64,000 nt of DNA from Cellulosimicrobium composti. Its GTDB lineage: Bacteria; Actinomycetota; Actinomycetes; Actinomycetales; Cellulomonadaceae. The notes beneath the pieces are model-generated. The model made no database searches, was not told where the DNA came from, and saw only the letters and a list, made by a program, of their open reading frames with translations. The stretch spans positions 53,788-117,787 of the forward strand of contig NZ_WMKA01000008.1 in assembly GCF_009711085.1 (NCBI RefSeq), given 5' to 3'. Numbering within the stretch: position 1 is the stretch's first letter; every line of letters begins with the position of its first letter. Shown piece by piece: positions 1 to 9,106 of this stretch. A program made the translations under genes and the position numbers.

Positions 1-1045
1 CGGCGCGCCTGCGGCCGTCCTCACGTTCGAGCACGAGCACGTCCCGAACGCGCTGCTCACCGACCTCCTCGAGCACGGGACGCCCGTGCGGCCCGGCCCG
101 GACGCGCTCGTGCACGCGCAGGACAAGATCGTCATGCGGCGCCGGCTCACCGAGCTGGGCGTGCCGTGCCCGCGCTGGGCCGCGCTCCCCACGGACCCGG
201 CGGACGCCCGGACCGCGCTGACCGGCTTCCTCGCCGAGGTCGGTGGCGAGGCCGTCGTGAAGACGGCGCGCGGCGGTTACGACGGCAAGGGCGTGCGCGT
301 CGTGTCGCTCGCCGCGGGCGGGCCCGAGCAGGTCGCGGAGTGGATCGAGGCGGCGGCCACGGGCGGCCCCGAGCTGCTCGTCGAGGAGAAGGTGCCGTTC
401 ACGCGCGAGCTCGCGGTGCTCGTCGCGCGGCGACCGAGCGGCGGCGCCGAGGGCCGCGGCGAGGTGCGCACGTGGCCCGTCGTGGAGTCGATCCAGCGCG
501 ACGGCGTCTGCGCCGAGGTGATCGCGCCCGCTCCCGGCCTCACCGACGCCGAGGCGGAGCGCGCGCGCGACGCCGCCGTGCGGATCGCGGAGGGCCTCGG
601 GGTGACCGGCGTGCTCGCGGTCGAGATGTTCGAGGTCGCGGGCGAGGACGGTCCGCGCGTGCTCGTCAACGAGCTCGCGATGCGCCCGCACAACTCGGGG
701 CACTGGACCATCGACGGCGCGGTGACGAGCCAGTTCGAGCAGCACCTGCGCGCCGTCCTCGACCTCCCGCTCGGGGACACCGCCCCGACCGCGCGGTGGA
801 CGGTCATGGCGAACGTCCTCGGCTCGACGCTCGACGAGCTGACCGACGCGCTGCCCGCGGTGCTCGCCGCGTACCCTGACGCGAAGGTCAACCTGTACGG
901 CAAGGGCGTGCGCCCCGGGCGCAAGCTCGGCCACGTGAACGTGAGCGGCGACGACCTGGACGAGGTCCGGCGTCGGGCGCTCGCCGCGGCCGCCGTCCTG
1001 CGGGGCGAGGACCCCGAGGGCACCCCGAACGAGGAGCGAGCATGA
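1..1045 (+). CDS. purK: N5-carboxyaminoimidazole ribonucleotide synthase PurK, 5' truncated by window edge
   Basis: ATP-grasp enzyme that carboxylates aminoimidazole ribonucleotide to N5-CAIR in cytosolic purine synthesis. The reading frame is already open at base 2 and starts with the PurK motif TFEHEHVPN, so the true start lies upstream; the GTG at 86 is internal. About 348 residues are visible. They include the ATP-grasp lysine region ([15 protein letters not shown]), the [14 protein letters not shown] strand and the metal/nucleotide segment [18 protein letters not shown] typical of PurK. The stop overlaps the purE start by ATGA, which indicates translational coupling. Family assignment is secure. 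Confidence 0.96.
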   Translation, partial: GAPAAVLTFEHEHVPNALLTDLLEHGTPVRPGPDALVHAQDKIVMRRRLTELGVPCPRWAALPTDPADARTALTGFLAEVGGEAVVKTARGGYDGKGVRVVSLAAGGPEQVAEWIEAAATGGPELLVEEKVPFTRELAVLVARRPSGGAEGRGEVRTWPVVESIQRDGVCAEVIAPAPGLTDAEAERARDAAVRIAEGLGVTGVLAVEMFEVAGEDGPRVLVNELAMRPHNSGHWTIDGAVTSQFEQHLRAVLDLPLGDTAPTARWTVMANVLGSTLDELTDALPAVLAAYPDAKVNLYGKGVRPGRKLGHVNVSGDDLDEVRRRALAAAAVLRGEDPEGTPNEERA

Positions 1046-1578
1046 GCGAGAACCCTGTCGTCGGCATCGTCATGGGGTCGGACTCCGACTGGCCCGTCAT
1101 GGAGGCGGCGGCCGACGCGCTCGCCGAGTTCGGCGTCCCCGTCGAGGTCGACGTCGTGTCCGCGCACCGCATGCCCGTCGAGATGATCGACTACGGCCGG
1201 ACGGCCGCCGAGCGTGGCCTGCGCGTGATCGTCGCCGGCGCCGGGGGAGCGGCCCACCTGCCGGGCATGCTCGCGGCCGTCACGCCCCTGCCCGTCATCG
1301 GGGTCCCCGTGCCGCTGCGCCACCTCGACGGCATGGACTCGCTCCTGTCGATCGTGCAGATGCCCGCGGGCGTGCCCGTCGCGACGGTCTCCGTCGGCGG
1401 GGCGCGCAACGCGGGTCTGCTCGCCGCGCGCATCCTCGCGGCCGGCACGGACGACGACGCCGCGCGCCTGCGGGACAAGATGGTCGCCTTCCAGGCGGAC
1501 CTGGGCGACCAGGCCCGCGCGAAGGGTGCACGCCTGCGCGCGTCGCGGTCAGAGGAGCCACGCACCGCGCGGTCCTGA
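1042..1578 (+). CDS. purE: N5-carboxyaminoimidazole ribonucleotide mutase PurE (class I)
   Basis: Converts N5-CAIR, the PurK product, to CAIR. 178 residues, usual for class I PurE with a short charged C-terminal tail. The N-terminus has the characteristic [14 protein letters not shown] motif (substrate phosphate and catalytic-site loop), followed by VSAHRMP with the conserved active-site histidine, and [11 protein letters not shown]. The ATG start overlaps the purK stop (ATGA), and the two genes form the common purK-purE pair. The C-terminal ~20 residues (rich in R, S, E) are lineage-specific and carry no recognisable domain. Confidence 0.97.
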   Translation: MSENPVVGIVMGSDSDWPVMEAAADALAEFGVPVEVDVVSAHRMPVEMIDYGRTAAERGLRVIVAGAGGAAHLPGMLAAVTPLPVIGVPVPLRHLDGMDSLLSIVQMPAGVPVATVSVGGARNAGLLAARILAAGTDDDAARLRDKMVAFQADLGDQARAKGARLRASRSEEPRTARS

Positions 1579-1613
1579 CGCGCCGAAACCTGCAAAGGAT
1601 GGGCGGCAGACGA

Positions 1614-1619
1614 CATACT
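1614..1619 (+). promoter_or_regulatory. Candidate -10 box (CATACT) six bases before a start codon
   Basis: CATACT is followed by exactly six bases and then the ATG at 1626, so the predicted +1 coincides with the start codon. This is the leaderless arrangement common in actinobacteria. No good -35 is visible. Inference from spacing only. Confidence 0.35.
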
Positions 1620-1625
1620 TCGGTC

Positions 1626-2183
1626 ATGAGGAAGCATCCGCCCCGTCCGATTCACGTCGTTGCTGTGATGTCGACGCTTCTCGTGCTCGGAGGCTGCGCG
1701 GCCGGGAGAGCCGCACAGGTGGAGACTCCTGGCGCGACAGCCTCCGTTCGGTCGGTGGAAGGCTCGACGACGGTCCTCGAGCCCCTGGAGGCGGAACAGG
1801 TTTCGAGCGACGACCCTGTGTACGGCGCGGCAGTCGAAGCGGCGCTCGCCCGTGCGATCGGCGACCAGCAGACGCCGTATGCGCTGCGCTCGGACTCGAT
1901 CGACGAACTCGTGCTCGTGACCTGGGGCAGTTCGACGTGCCCCGAGGTCCCTCGTTCCGGTCGGTGGCTCGAGGCGGACCCGCCCTACACGGCAAGGTTC
2001 CTCGTCGAGTTCTCGTCGTCGACGTTCCAGGACACGTCACCGGACGAGGCATTCGTCCACGCGTGCACCGACGACCTCAGCCCCGGTGTCTTTCGGGTGG
2101 CCGTCGGTGACGTGCCAGCAGGACTCCTCCGGGTGGAGTTCCAAGAGGTGCGACGTGTGGGTGGCGTCGACGTTCCGGGCTAG
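1626..2183 (+). CDS. Small secreted lipoprotein of unknown function
   Basis: 185 residues from the ATG at 1626, chosen because it begins a good lipoprotein signal peptide: basic start (MRKHPPRP), hydrophobic core (VVAVMSTLLVL), then the lipobox LGGC with the acylated cysteine at residue 24. An in-frame ATG at 1599 would add nine polar residues and spoil the signal. The mature part is acidic with two more cysteines (one in SSTCPEVP, one near HACTDD) that could form a disulfide. I do not recognise a family. The gene stands alone after purE and converges on the LCP gene 29 bases away. Its GC content looks lower than that of purKE. Probably membrane-anchored outside the cell. Confidence 0.72.
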   Translation: MRKHPPRPIHVVAVMSTLLVLGGCAAGRAAQVETPGATASVRSVEGSTTVLEPLEAEQVSSDDPVYGAAVEAALARAIGDQQTPYALRSDSIDELVLVTWGSSTCPEVPRSGRWLEADPPYTARFLVEFSSSTFQDTSPDEAFVHACTDDLSPGVFRVAVGDVPAGLLRVEFQEVRRVGGVDVPG

Positions 2184-2212
2184 CTCCTGTCGCGGCAGTC
2201 GGTGGTAGCCAA

Positions 2213-3661
2213 CTACTGAGGCAAGCCGCCGACTTGGCCTGGTGGGAGCTTTCCATCCCGGACGTCGACCCAGAACTGGCCGACGGTGTCGGGGTCCAGC
2301 TGCACGGTCGACCCCACGTTGCCGCCCGGGCGGTAGTCGGGGTTCGAGATCGGCGGTGTGCCCGTGATGCCGTCGGGACCGTTCGCCTTGCGGAACGCGA
2401 GCGCGAGCTTGCCCAGGTCGATGATGCCGGTGCTCTGGTCGACCGTGAGGGATCCGAGACCCGAGTCCAGCAGCGAGACCTGGTCGCCCGGGCGGAACAG
2501 GATGCTCGGGTTCGCCGCCTTCGAGCTGATGGCGCCGATCACCTGGCGCTGGCGCTCGGCGCGTCCGATGTCACCCTTCGGGTCGGAGTAGCGCATTCGC
2601 GAGAACGCGAGCGCGGTGTGGCCGTCGGCGACGTGGCACCCGGCCGTCCAGACGAGCTCGCTCCTCGGGTCGTTCACGTCGTAGTCGAGGCACAGCTCGA
2701 CGCCGCCGACGGCGTCGACGATGCCCTCGACCCCGCCGAACCCGACCTCGACGTAGTGGTCGACCGTGAGGCCGGTGAGCTGCTCGACGGTCTGCACGAG
2801 CAGCGGCGGGCCGCCCCACGAGTAGGCCGAGTTGAGCTTGCTCGCGCCGTTGCCGGGGATCTCCGCGTACGTGTCGCGGGGGAGGCTGATGAGCGCGACC
2901 GGGCCGCTCGGCGGGGCGTGCAGGATCATGATCGTGTCCGTGCGCGCGCCCTCGGTGCCGTCCTCGCTGATGCCCTCGCCGCGCGCGTCCGAGCCGGCGA
3001 GGAGGTAGGTGTTCCCGGGTGTGCCGGGCGCGCCGGAGAGGGCCTCGACGTGCTGGATCTTGCCGTTCGCCCAGATGAGCAGGCCCACCGGCCAGGCGAG
3101 GAGCGCGACGATCACGACGCAGGCGACGAGCCCGACCACGCGGCCCTTGCGGACGCGGAAGCCGCCCCCGCCGGTCCGCGGTGCGGCCGGGCCCGACGGC
3201 GGTCGACCGCCCCGGTCTCCCGGCCCGCCCGTGCGTGGGCGCGGGGACGCGCTCGGGCGGCTCCGCGGCGACGTCGGCACGGCCTGGGCGCCCGCGCGAG
3301 GCGCGGACGAGACGCGCGGGGGAGTCGACGCTGCTTGTCCGGGCTGGCGCGCCGGAGCGACGGACGGGGGGAGGCCCGACGCCGCCGAGCTCGTTCGCGC
3401 GCGCGGGCTGCGGGCGGGAGGCGCGGGCGGGGGCGTGCCCTTGCGCGCCGGGGTCACGGGGATCTCGCGCGACGACTGGCGCTTGATGCGCGGCTCGAGC
3501 CGCACGGCGTCGTCGGGGGCGGAGGGACGGGGTCGCGCCTGGGCGCGTCCGCTGTTGCCCACCGCGATCGCGTCGTCGACCGACGACGGCCGCGGGGCGC
3601 GGCCGCCCTGCGGCGTGAAGCTGGGAGGGAGCGACCGGGGGTCGCGCGACGGGTCGGTCAT
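2213..3661 (-). CDS. LytR-CpsA-Psr (LCP) family phosphotransferase with Pro-rich cytoplasmic N-terminus
   Basis: 482 residues. LCP enzymes transfer polyprenyl-pyrophosphate-linked glycopolymers onto peptidoglycan outside the membrane. Residues 1-175 are low-complexity Pro/Arg/Ser-rich and probably cytoplasmic. One membrane span follows near 180-203 (VVGLVACVVIVALLAW), then the LCP domain. LCP signatures visible are RTDTIMI, SLPRDTYAEIPG, KLNSAYSWGG, the DAVGGVELCLD segment and the RMRYSDPKGDIGRAERQRQ motif carrying the arginines that bind pyrophosphate. It starts four bases after the stop of the second LCP gene, so it is last in a minus-strand operon with a sugar transferase and a DUF2304 protein. 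The exact acceptor polymer is inferred from the surrounding polysaccharide genes. Confidence 0.93.
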   Translation of the reverse strand: MTDPSRDPRSLPPSFTPQGGRAPRPSSVDDAIAVGNSGRAQARPRPSAPDDAVRLEPRIKRQSSREIPVTPARKGTPPPAPPARSPRARTSSAASGLPPSVAPARQPGQAASTPPRVSSAPRAGAQAVPTSPRSRPSASPRPRTGGPGDRGGRPPSGPAAPRTGGGGFRVRKGRVVGLVACVVIVALLAWPVGLLIWANGKIQHVEALSGAPGTPGNTYLLAGSDARGEGISEDGTEGARTDTIMILHAPPSGPVALISLPRDTYAEIPGNGASKLNSAYSWGGPPLLVQTVEQLTGLTVDHYVEVGFGGVEGIVDAVGGVELCLDYDVNDPRSELVWTAGCHVADGHTALAFSRMRYSDPKGDIGRAERQRQVIGAISSKAANPSILFRPGDQVSLLDSGLGSLTVDQSTGIIDLGKLALAFRKANGPDGITGTPPISNPDYRPGGNVGSTVQLDPDTVGQFWVDVRDGKLPPGQVGGLPQ

Positions 3662-3665
3662 GGCG

Positions 3666-4958
3666 TCACCCGCACTGCGCGGTCTCGTCGGCGGCGGAGA
3701 ACGCCTCCTTGCCGGCTTCCTTCGTCTGCACCGGGGCGGGCTCCGAGGACGCGTCGTCCGGCGGCACGTCTGCGCTCTCCCCGGCCTGTGACGGCGGCTC
3801 CGTGGCCTCGACCGCGCCGTCGGGTCCGCCAGTCTCGTCGGCGGCGGGTGCGGGCGCGACGATCGGCTCGTCGGCGCGCACCTTCGCCCACAGCTCGTCG
3901 GCCTCTGACGTCCAGACGACCTTCGCGTCGGGGTCCTGCGGGTCCGGCGCGTTCGGAACGGTCATGAAGGTGATGTTGCCACTGGTCGCGCCCTTGAGGC
4001 TGAAGGCGAGCCCGGCGAGGCTCGGGATCGACGAGAGGTTGTCGCTCATGGTGAGCGACTTGGTGCCCGCGTCGACGAACCCGTAGATCTGACCGAGGTC
4101 CGAGAGCACGTTCTTCGAGAGAACCTGGTTCACCGTCGCGGCGAGGAGCTGTTGCTGACGGCTGATGCGGCTGAGGTCCGACCCGTCGCCCACGCCGTAG
4201 CGGGCCCGCGCGAACCCGAGCGCCTGGGCGCCGTCCAGCGTCTGCCAGCCCGCGGCGAGCTGGAGGTCCGCCTTGGGCGAGTCGATCGCCTCCGGGATGC
4301 AGATGGGGACGCCCCCGATCGCCGTGACCATGTTCTGGAAACCGGCGAAGTCGACCACGACGAAGCCGTCGACGAACACGTCGGTGAGGCTCTCGACCGT
4401 CTGCACCGTGCACGCGGCGGCGGAGTCGACGTCGCCGCCGACGGTCGCGCCGTTCGCGAACGCCGCGTTGAAGCGCGTGTTCGCGGGTGCGGTCGTCTTG
4501 CCGCTCGTCGTGTTGCAGGCCGGGACGTCGACGCGCGAGTCCCGCGGGATCGAGACCATCTCGACGCGCGAGCGGTCCGCGGAGACGTGCACGAGGATCG
4601 TCGTGTCCGATCGCATGCCCTCGACGCCCTCGACCTCGTGGCCGTTCTCGCCCCCGCGTTCGTCCGAGCCCATCACAAGGATGTTGAGCGGCTTGCCGGC
4701 GTTGGGGTCGTCGGGGTCGGGCGTCGACGGCGCAGGACGGTCCTCGACCAGGTCGAGAGCGCTCGAACCCGAGATGTTCCCCACGATGTTCGACACCGCG
4801 GCCGCGCCGCCCACCGCGCCGAACGCGAGCACCGCGGTCGCGACGAGGCCGGCCGTCCTGGCTGCGCCGTGCGTACGGAGAGCCCGCGCGTGCGACGGCC
4901 CGCGCGACTGCCGGTCGGCAGCCGCGGTGCGAGCCTGGGCACGGGAACGGGACGTCAC
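3666..4958 (-). CDS. LytR-CpsA-Psr (LCP) family phosphotransferase, second copy
   Basis: 430 residues from GTG 4958; an in-frame TTG at 4964 is an alternative start. I prefer the GTG because a TATGCT -10-like box on the minus strand (4967-4972) lies 8 bases upstream of it, leaving almost no leader. A short basic N-terminus, one membrane span (LVATAVLAFGAVGGAAAVSN) and an LCP domain with RSDTTILVH, SIPRDSRVD, FNAAFANG and the SRISRQQQ arginine motif are visible. Compared with the neighbouring copy the domain has extra cysteines (ACNT, AACTVQT, PICIPE) and a long acidic Pro/Ala tail of ~100 residues. Two LCP genes in tandem suggest partly redundant or divided ligation of wall polymers. Confidence 0.92.
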   Translation of the reverse strand: MTSRSRAQARTAAADRQSRGPSHARALRTHGAARTAGLVATAVLAFGAVGGAAAVSNIVGNISGSSALDLVEDRPAPSTPDPDDPNAGKPLNILVMGSDERGGENGHEVEGVEGMRSDTTILVHVSADRSRVEMVSIPRDSRVDVPACNTTSGKTTAPANTRFNAAFANGATVGGDVDSAAACTVQTVESLTDVFVDGFVVVDFAGFQNMVTAIGGVPICIPEAIDSPKADLQLAAGWQTLDGAQALGFARARYGVGDGSDLSRISRQQQLLAATVNQVLSKNVLSDLGQIYGFVDAGTKSLTMSDNLSSIPSLAGLAFSLKGATSGNITFMTVPNAPDPQDPDAKVVWTSEADELWAKVRADEPIVAPAPAADETGGPDGAVEATEPPSQAGESADVPPDDASSEPAPVQTKEAGKEAFSAADETAQCG

Positions 4959-5033
4959 GGGCAACGAGCATAAGCGGCGTGTGCGATGCCACGGCGCGGG
5001 GGGCGGGCTCGGCGCGTGGAGGAGTTGTGGAAC

Positions 5034-5462
5034 CTAGAGTTCGCGGGGGGCCGCGGTCCGACGGCTGCGCTCGTCGTCCCCGAGGACGGGCCCTGGCTCT
5101 GCATTCTCGAGCTGGACGGCGGAGTCGTCCACGCGCTCGAGCCGGGCCTCGGCGAGGCTCAGCTCGCGGGTCAGGACCGTGATCTTGCGCTCAAGCTGGT
5201 TGGCCCGACGGTGGCTCGTCGCGATGAAGCTGACGAACGCGATCACCAGGGCGTACAACAGGAGGTCGGTACCGCGACCCACGTCGAGCAGGTTGGCGAC
5301 GAAGGTCAGTGCCTCGGGGAACAAGATCGCGAGGACGGCGGCGATGACGAACCCGACGAGGAGCAGCCGGCGGATCGCCTGGTGGCGTGCGTTGGTGGTC
5401 GACCGGGTGAGCAGCACGGTCACCACCACGACCGCGGCGACGAGGATGACCTGGATGAGCAT
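5034..5462 (-). CDS. DUF2304 small membrane protein
   Basis: 142 residues with three predicted membrane spans (start MLIQVILVAAVVVVTVLL, a second at LLLVGFVIAAVLAILF, a third at LLLYALVIAFVSFIA), then a charged helix NQLERKITVLTRELSLAEARLE that looks like a coiled coil. This arrangement is the DUF2304 family, which is regularly encoded next to a DPM1-like glycosyltransferase. Here the partner gene ends 12 bases upstream in the same operon. The likely role is a membrane partner or anchor of that transferase; this is known by association only, not by biochemistry that I can cite. Confidence 0.85.
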   Translation of the reverse strand: MLIQVILVAAVVVVTVLLTRSTTNARHQAIRRLLLVGFVIAAVLAILFPEALTFVANLLDVGRGTDLLLYALVIAFVSFIATSHRRANQLERKITVLTRELSLAEARLERVDDSAVQLENAEPGPVLGDDERSRRTAAPREL

Positions 5463-5474
5463 GACCGATCCCTG

Positions 5475-6191
5475 CTACTTGAAGACGAGGTCGACGAGGA
5501 TGTTGACGGAGTTCCAGAGCGACTGGCCCTTGCCCTTGGAGTAGTCCGTGTAGAGCACGTGAACCGGGTGCTCGCGCCACGGGAGGCGCGTCCGGCCGAG
5601 CTGGAGGACGATCTCGCTCGCGTGCGCCATGCGGTCCTGCGTGAGGTCGACCTTCCGTGCGGCGTCCACGCGGATGACCCGGAGGCCGTTGTGCGCGTCG
5701 GTGAGACGCAGACCCGTGCTCTGGTTCGTGAACCACACCGCCGTCCGGAGCACGAGCCGCTTGAGGAGCCCGGGCTTGGTGCGGTCGTCGAGGAAGCGCG
5801 AGCCGAAGACGACAGCGAGGTCGTCGGAGCGGGCCAGCTCCACCATGGCGACGGCGTCCTCGACCTGGTGCTGACCGTCCGCGTCGAACGTCACGAGGTA
5901 GCGCGCGCCCTCCTGGTCGCGCGCGTACTCGATGCCCGTCTGGAGCGCTGCCCCCTGGCCAAGGTTCACCGCGTGACGGACCACGATGGCGCCCGCCTCG
6001 CGTGCCCGTGCCGCGGAGTCGTCCGTGCTGCCGTCGTCCACGCAGACGACGTTCGGAAAGGTCTTGCGCGCCTCGGCGACGACGCCGCCGACGACCGCGT
6101 CCTCGTTGTAGAGCGGGATGACGAGCCACACGTCGTCGGTGACGGTGCGAGTGGGCGCGCGACCGTCCGTCGCCGCGTCCGAAAAGTCCAT
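5475..6191 (-). CDS. GT2 polyprenyl-phosphate sugar transferase (DPM1/GtrB-like)
   Basis: 238 residues, single GT-A domain without C-terminal membrane spans. Motifs: VIPLYNEDAVVGGVV at the N-terminus, VCVDDGSTDDS for nucleotide binding, NLGQGAALQTGI, and the metal-binding FDADGQHQ. The length and the NLGQG and DADGQHQ motifs are those of enzymes that transfer a hexose from a nucleotide sugar to undecaprenyl or decaprenyl phosphate on the cytoplasmic face. First gene of the operon with DUF2304 and two LCP genes. The sequence AAGAAT (minus strand, 6198-6203) lies exactly six bases before the ATG, so the transcript may be leaderless. The sugar cannot be told from sequence. Confidence 0.88.
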   Translation of the reverse strand: MDFSDAATDGRAPTRTVTDDVWLVIPLYNEDAVVGGVVAEARKTFPNVVCVDDGSTDDSAARAREAGAIVVRHAVNLGQGAALQTGIEYARDQEGARYLVTFDADGQHQVEDAVAMVELARSDDLAVVFGSRFLDDRTKPGLLKRLVLRTAVWFTNQSTGLRLTDAHNGLRVIRVDAARKVDLTQDRMAHASEIVLQLGRTRLPWREHPVHVLYTDYSKGKGQSLWNSVNILVDLVFK

Positions 6192-6334
6192 GCCCTCATT
6201 CTTGCAGCATCCGGAGCGAGGTCGGGACGAAGGTCTGTCGTCCCGCGCCGACCGCGTCGGTAGGCTGGCCGACGCGGCGCCGCGGTTAGAGTGAGCCCGC
6301 CCACTGCTGTCGAGAGCGAGGAGCTCTTCCCATC

Positions 6335-6931
6335 ATGAGTGTGCGCATCGCACCCAGCGCCGATGTCGCCGAGAATGCCGCGATCGGCGACGGCAGCCAG
6401 ATCTGGCACCTCGCCCAGGTGCGTGAGGGGGTGTCGATGGGGGAGTCGTGCGTCGTAGGACGGGGCGCCTACATCGGCACCGGCGTGCAGATGGGCCGGA
6501 ACTGCAAGGTGCAGAACTACGCCCTCGTGTACGAGCCGGCGACGCTCGCGGACGGCGTCTTCATCGGGCCCGCCGTGGTGCTGACCAACGACACGTACCC
6601 GCGCGCGGTCAACCCCGACGGGTCGCTGAAGAGCGCGGACGACTGGCACGCCGTCGGCGTGACGATCGGCGAGGGGGCCGCGATCGGAGCTCGCGCCGTG
6701 TGCGTCGCCCCCGTGACGATCGGCGCCTGGGCGACCGTGGCCGCCGGCGCCGTCGTCACCAAGGACGTCCCGGACCACGCCATCGTCGTCGGGGTTCCCG
6801 CGCGGCGCGTCGGCTGGGTCGGGCGAGCGGGCCGACCGCTGGAGCAGGACGGCGAGCACTGGGTCTGCCCGGTGACAGGGGTTCGCTACGAAGAGCACGA
6901 CGAGACCATCAGAGAGGTTGCGGCCGAATGA
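6335..6931 (+). CDS. Left-handed beta-helix N-acetyltransferase, WbpD/WlbB-like
   Basis: 198 residues made almost entirely of hexapeptide repeats. The N-terminal IAPSADVAENAAIGDG, the IWHLAQV motif, CKVQNYALVYEP and VVLTNDTYPRA match the WbpD/WlbB family, which acetylates the 3-amino group of UDP-2-acetamido-3-amino-2,3-dideoxy-glucuronate using acetyl-CoA. A short C-terminal tail contains CPVTGVRYEE. A Shine-Dalgarno-like GAGGAG lies about 13 bases upstream; TAGGCT (6261) and TAGAGT (6287) are candidate -10 boxes. Its stop overlaps the start of the aminotransferase gene (ATGA). The following aminotransferase and oxidoreductase genes complete the WbpB-E-D trio and support the substrate assignment. 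Confidence 0.88.
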   Translation: MSVRIAPSADVAENAAIGDGSQIWHLAQVREGVSMGESCVVGRGAYIGTGVQMGRNCKVQNYALVYEPATLADGVFIGPAVVLTNDTYPRAVNPDGSLKSADDWHAVGVTIGEGAAIGARAVCVAPVTIGAWATVAAGAVVTKDVPDHAIVVGVPARRVGWVGRAGRPLEQDGEHWVCPVTGVRYEEHDETIREVAAE

Positions 6932-8028
6932 GCCAGACACTGATCCCCGCGGCGAAGCCGATCGTCGGGGACGACGAGCGAGCGGCCGTGGACCGCGTGC
7001 TGCGCAGCGGGATGATCGCCCAGGGCCCGGAGGTCGCCGCCTTCGAGCAGGAGTTCGCCGACGTGCTCGTCGGCGGGCGCACGTGCGTCGCCGTCAACTC
7101 CGGGACCTCCGGGCTCCACCTGGGCCTCCTCGCCGCGGGCATCGGCCCCGGCGACGAGGTCATCGTCCCGTCGTTCACGTTCGCGGCGACCGCGAACTCG
7201 GTCGCGCTGACCGGTGCGACGCCGGTGTTCGCGGACATCGAGCCGGACCACTTCTGCCTGTCGCCCGACGCGGTGCGCGCCGCGATCACCGAGCGCACCA
7301 AGGCGATCATGCCGGTGCACCTCTACGGGCACCCCGCCGACATGACGGCTCTCGGCGCGGTCGCGGACGAGCACGGGCTGCTGCTGTTCGAGGACGCGGC
7401 CCAGGCGCACGGCGCGACGCTGGCAGGACGCCCCGTCGGTTCGTTCGGCTCGTTCGCGATGTTCAGCCTCTATCCCACGAAGAACATGACCTCGGGGGAG
7501 GGCGGCATGGTGTCGTGCGCGACGGACGAGATCGCGCGCAACGTCCGCCTCCTGCGCAACCAGGGCATGGAGCGCCAGTACGCGAACGAGCTCGTCGGGT
7601 TCAACGCACGGATGACCGACGTCCACGCGGCGATCGGGCGGGTCCAGCTCACGAAGGTCCAGGGCTGGACGGCTGATCGCCAGCGCAACGCGGCGTTCCT
7701 CTCGGAGAACCTCGAAGGCGTCGTCACGCCGCCGGTCGCTGACGGCGCGGTGCACGTCTACCACCAGTACACGATCCGGGTCGCCGACGACCGCGACCGG
7801 GTGGTGACGGCGCTCCGCGAGGAGCACGGCGTCGGATCGGGCGTCTACTACCCGATCCCGAACCACCGCCTCGAGAGCCTCAAGCACTTCGCACCCGACC
7901 TCGACCTCCCCGAGACGGAGATCGCCGCTCAGCAGGTGATCTCGCTCCCGGTGCACCCCTCGCTCACGCAGGAGGACCTCGACCGCATCGTCACCGCGGT
8001 CAACACCGTCGTGAAGGCTGGTGCGTGA
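6928..8028 (+). CDS. DegT/DnrJ/EryC1 sugar aminotransferase, WbpE-like
   Basis: 366 residues; PLP-dependent transfer of an amino group to a 3-keto nucleotide sugar. Start ATG 6928 overlaps the acetyltransferase stop. Visible features: NSGTSGLHLGLLAAGIG for phosphate binding, IVPSFTFAATANSV, LLFEDAAQAHGA with the aspartate that contacts the PLP ring, and SLYPTKNMTSGEGG with the Schiff-base lysine. The RNQGMERQY and GFNARMTD stretches are typical of the WbpE/WlbC branch. In the proposed pathway it acts with the downstream dehydrogenase to make UDP-GlcNAc3NA. Family certain; exact substrate inferred from the cluster. Confidence 0.9.
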   Translation: MSQTLIPAAKPIVGDDERAAVDRVLRSGMIAQGPEVAAFEQEFADVLVGGRTCVAVNSGTSGLHLGLLAAGIGPGDEVIVPSFTFAATANSVALTGATPVFADIEPDHFCLSPDAVRAAITERTKAIMPVHLYGHPADMTALGAVADEHGLLLFEDAAQAHGATLAGRPVGSFGSFAMFSLYPTKNMTSGEGGMVSCATDEIARNVRLLRNQGMERQYANELVGFNARMTDVHAAIGRVQLTKVQGWTADRQRNAAFLSENLEGVVTPPVADGAVHVYHQYTIRVADDRDRVVTALREEHGVGSGVYYPIPNHRLESLKHFAPDLDLPETEIAAQQVISLPVHPSLTQEDLDRIVTAVNTVVKAGA

Positions 8029-9014
8029 TGGCAGACCTGCGTGCGGGCCTCATCGGGCTCGGAGCCATGGGCCGGCACCACGCCCGGGTGCTCCGCGAGA
8101 TCGACGGTGTCGACCTCGTGGCCGTCGCCGACCCGGGCGGTGACCCCTACGGCGTGGCCGGCGACCTCGACGTCCTCCCGGACGTCCAGGGACTGATCGA
8201 CAGCGGCATCCAGATGGCGGTCGTCGCCGTCCCGACGGTCTTCCACGAGGAGGTGGCGCTCGCTCTCGCCGCCACCGGGGTCCACACCCTCGTCGAGAAG
8301 CCTATCGCGGCGACGAGCGAGGCCGGACGCAAGGTGGTCGACGCGTTCGCGGCCGCCGGCCTCGTCGGTGCCGTTGGGCACATCGAGCGGTTCAACCCGG
8401 CGCTCCAGGAGCTGCGGCGCCGGATGGAGGCCGGTGAGCTGGGCGAGGTCTACCAGATCGCTACGCGACGCCAGGGACCCTTCCCGTCACGCATCGCCGA
8501 CGTGGGCGTGGTGAAGGACCTCGGCACGCACGACATCGACCTCACCGCGTGGGTCGCCCAGAGCCACTACCGCTCGGTCGCGGCGCAAACCACGCACCGC
8601 AGCGGTCGTCCGCACGAGGACATGGTGACGGCCATCGGGCGTCTCGAGAACGGCGTCGTGACCAACCATGTCGTCAACTGGCTCTCGCCGATGAAGGAGC
8701 GCGTCACCATCGTCACGGGTGAGCGCGGTGCGTTCGTCGCCGACACGGGGACCGCCGACCTGACGTTCTACGCCAACGGCGTCATCCCCACGGAGTGGGA
8801 GGCCGTCTCCGCTTTCCGGGGCGTCTCGGAGGGAGACGTCACCCGCTACGCCTTCGCCAAGCGGGAGCCGCTGCGCGTGGAGCACGAGGCGTTCCGGGAC
8901 GCGGTGCTCGGCCTCCGCCAGGATGTCGTGACCATGGAGGAGGGCCTTCGGACCCTCGAGGTCGCCGAGGCCGTGCTCGAGTCGTCGCGGACGGGATCGA
9001 CGATCTCCCTCTGA
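8028..9014 (+). CDS. Gfo/Idh/MocA-family nucleotide-sugar 3-dehydrogenase, WbpB-like
   Basis: 328 residues from ATG 8028 (TGATG overlap with the upstream stop); a GTG three bases earlier is an alternative. N-terminal Rossmann fold with GLIGLGAMGRHHARVL, then VEKPIAATSE, the conserved EKP motif of this family, and GHIERFNPALQELR plus DLGTHDIDL around the catalytic histidine. WbpB-type enzymes oxidise the C3 hydroxyl of UDP-GlcNAcA, supplying the ketone for the WbpE-like aminotransferase encoded immediately upstream. Last gene of the three-gene operon; a 92-base gap follows. Confidence 0.88.
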   Translation: MADLRAGLIGLGAMGRHHARVLREIDGVDLVAVADPGGDPYGVAGDLDVLPDVQGLIDSGIQMAVVAVPTVFHEEVALALAATGVHTLVEKPIAATSEAGRKVVDAFAAAGLVGAVGHIERFNPALQELRRRMEAGELGEVYQIATRRQGPFPSRIADVGVVKDLGTHDIDLTAWVAQSHYRSVAAQTTHRSGRPHEDMVTAIGRLENGVVTNHVVNWLSPMKERVTIVTGERGAFVADTGTADLTFYANGVIPTEWEAVSAFRGVSEGDVTRYAFAKREPLRVEHEAFRDAVLGLRQDVVTMEEGLRTLEVAEAVLESSRTGSTISL

Positions 9015-9106
9015 GCGCTGGCGCCCCGCCATGCGGAGTTCCTCCTGTGACCGTACGGTGTCGAGAGCGTGCCCAAGGCACACATCTCGATCGCAGGGGA
9101 GGAACG

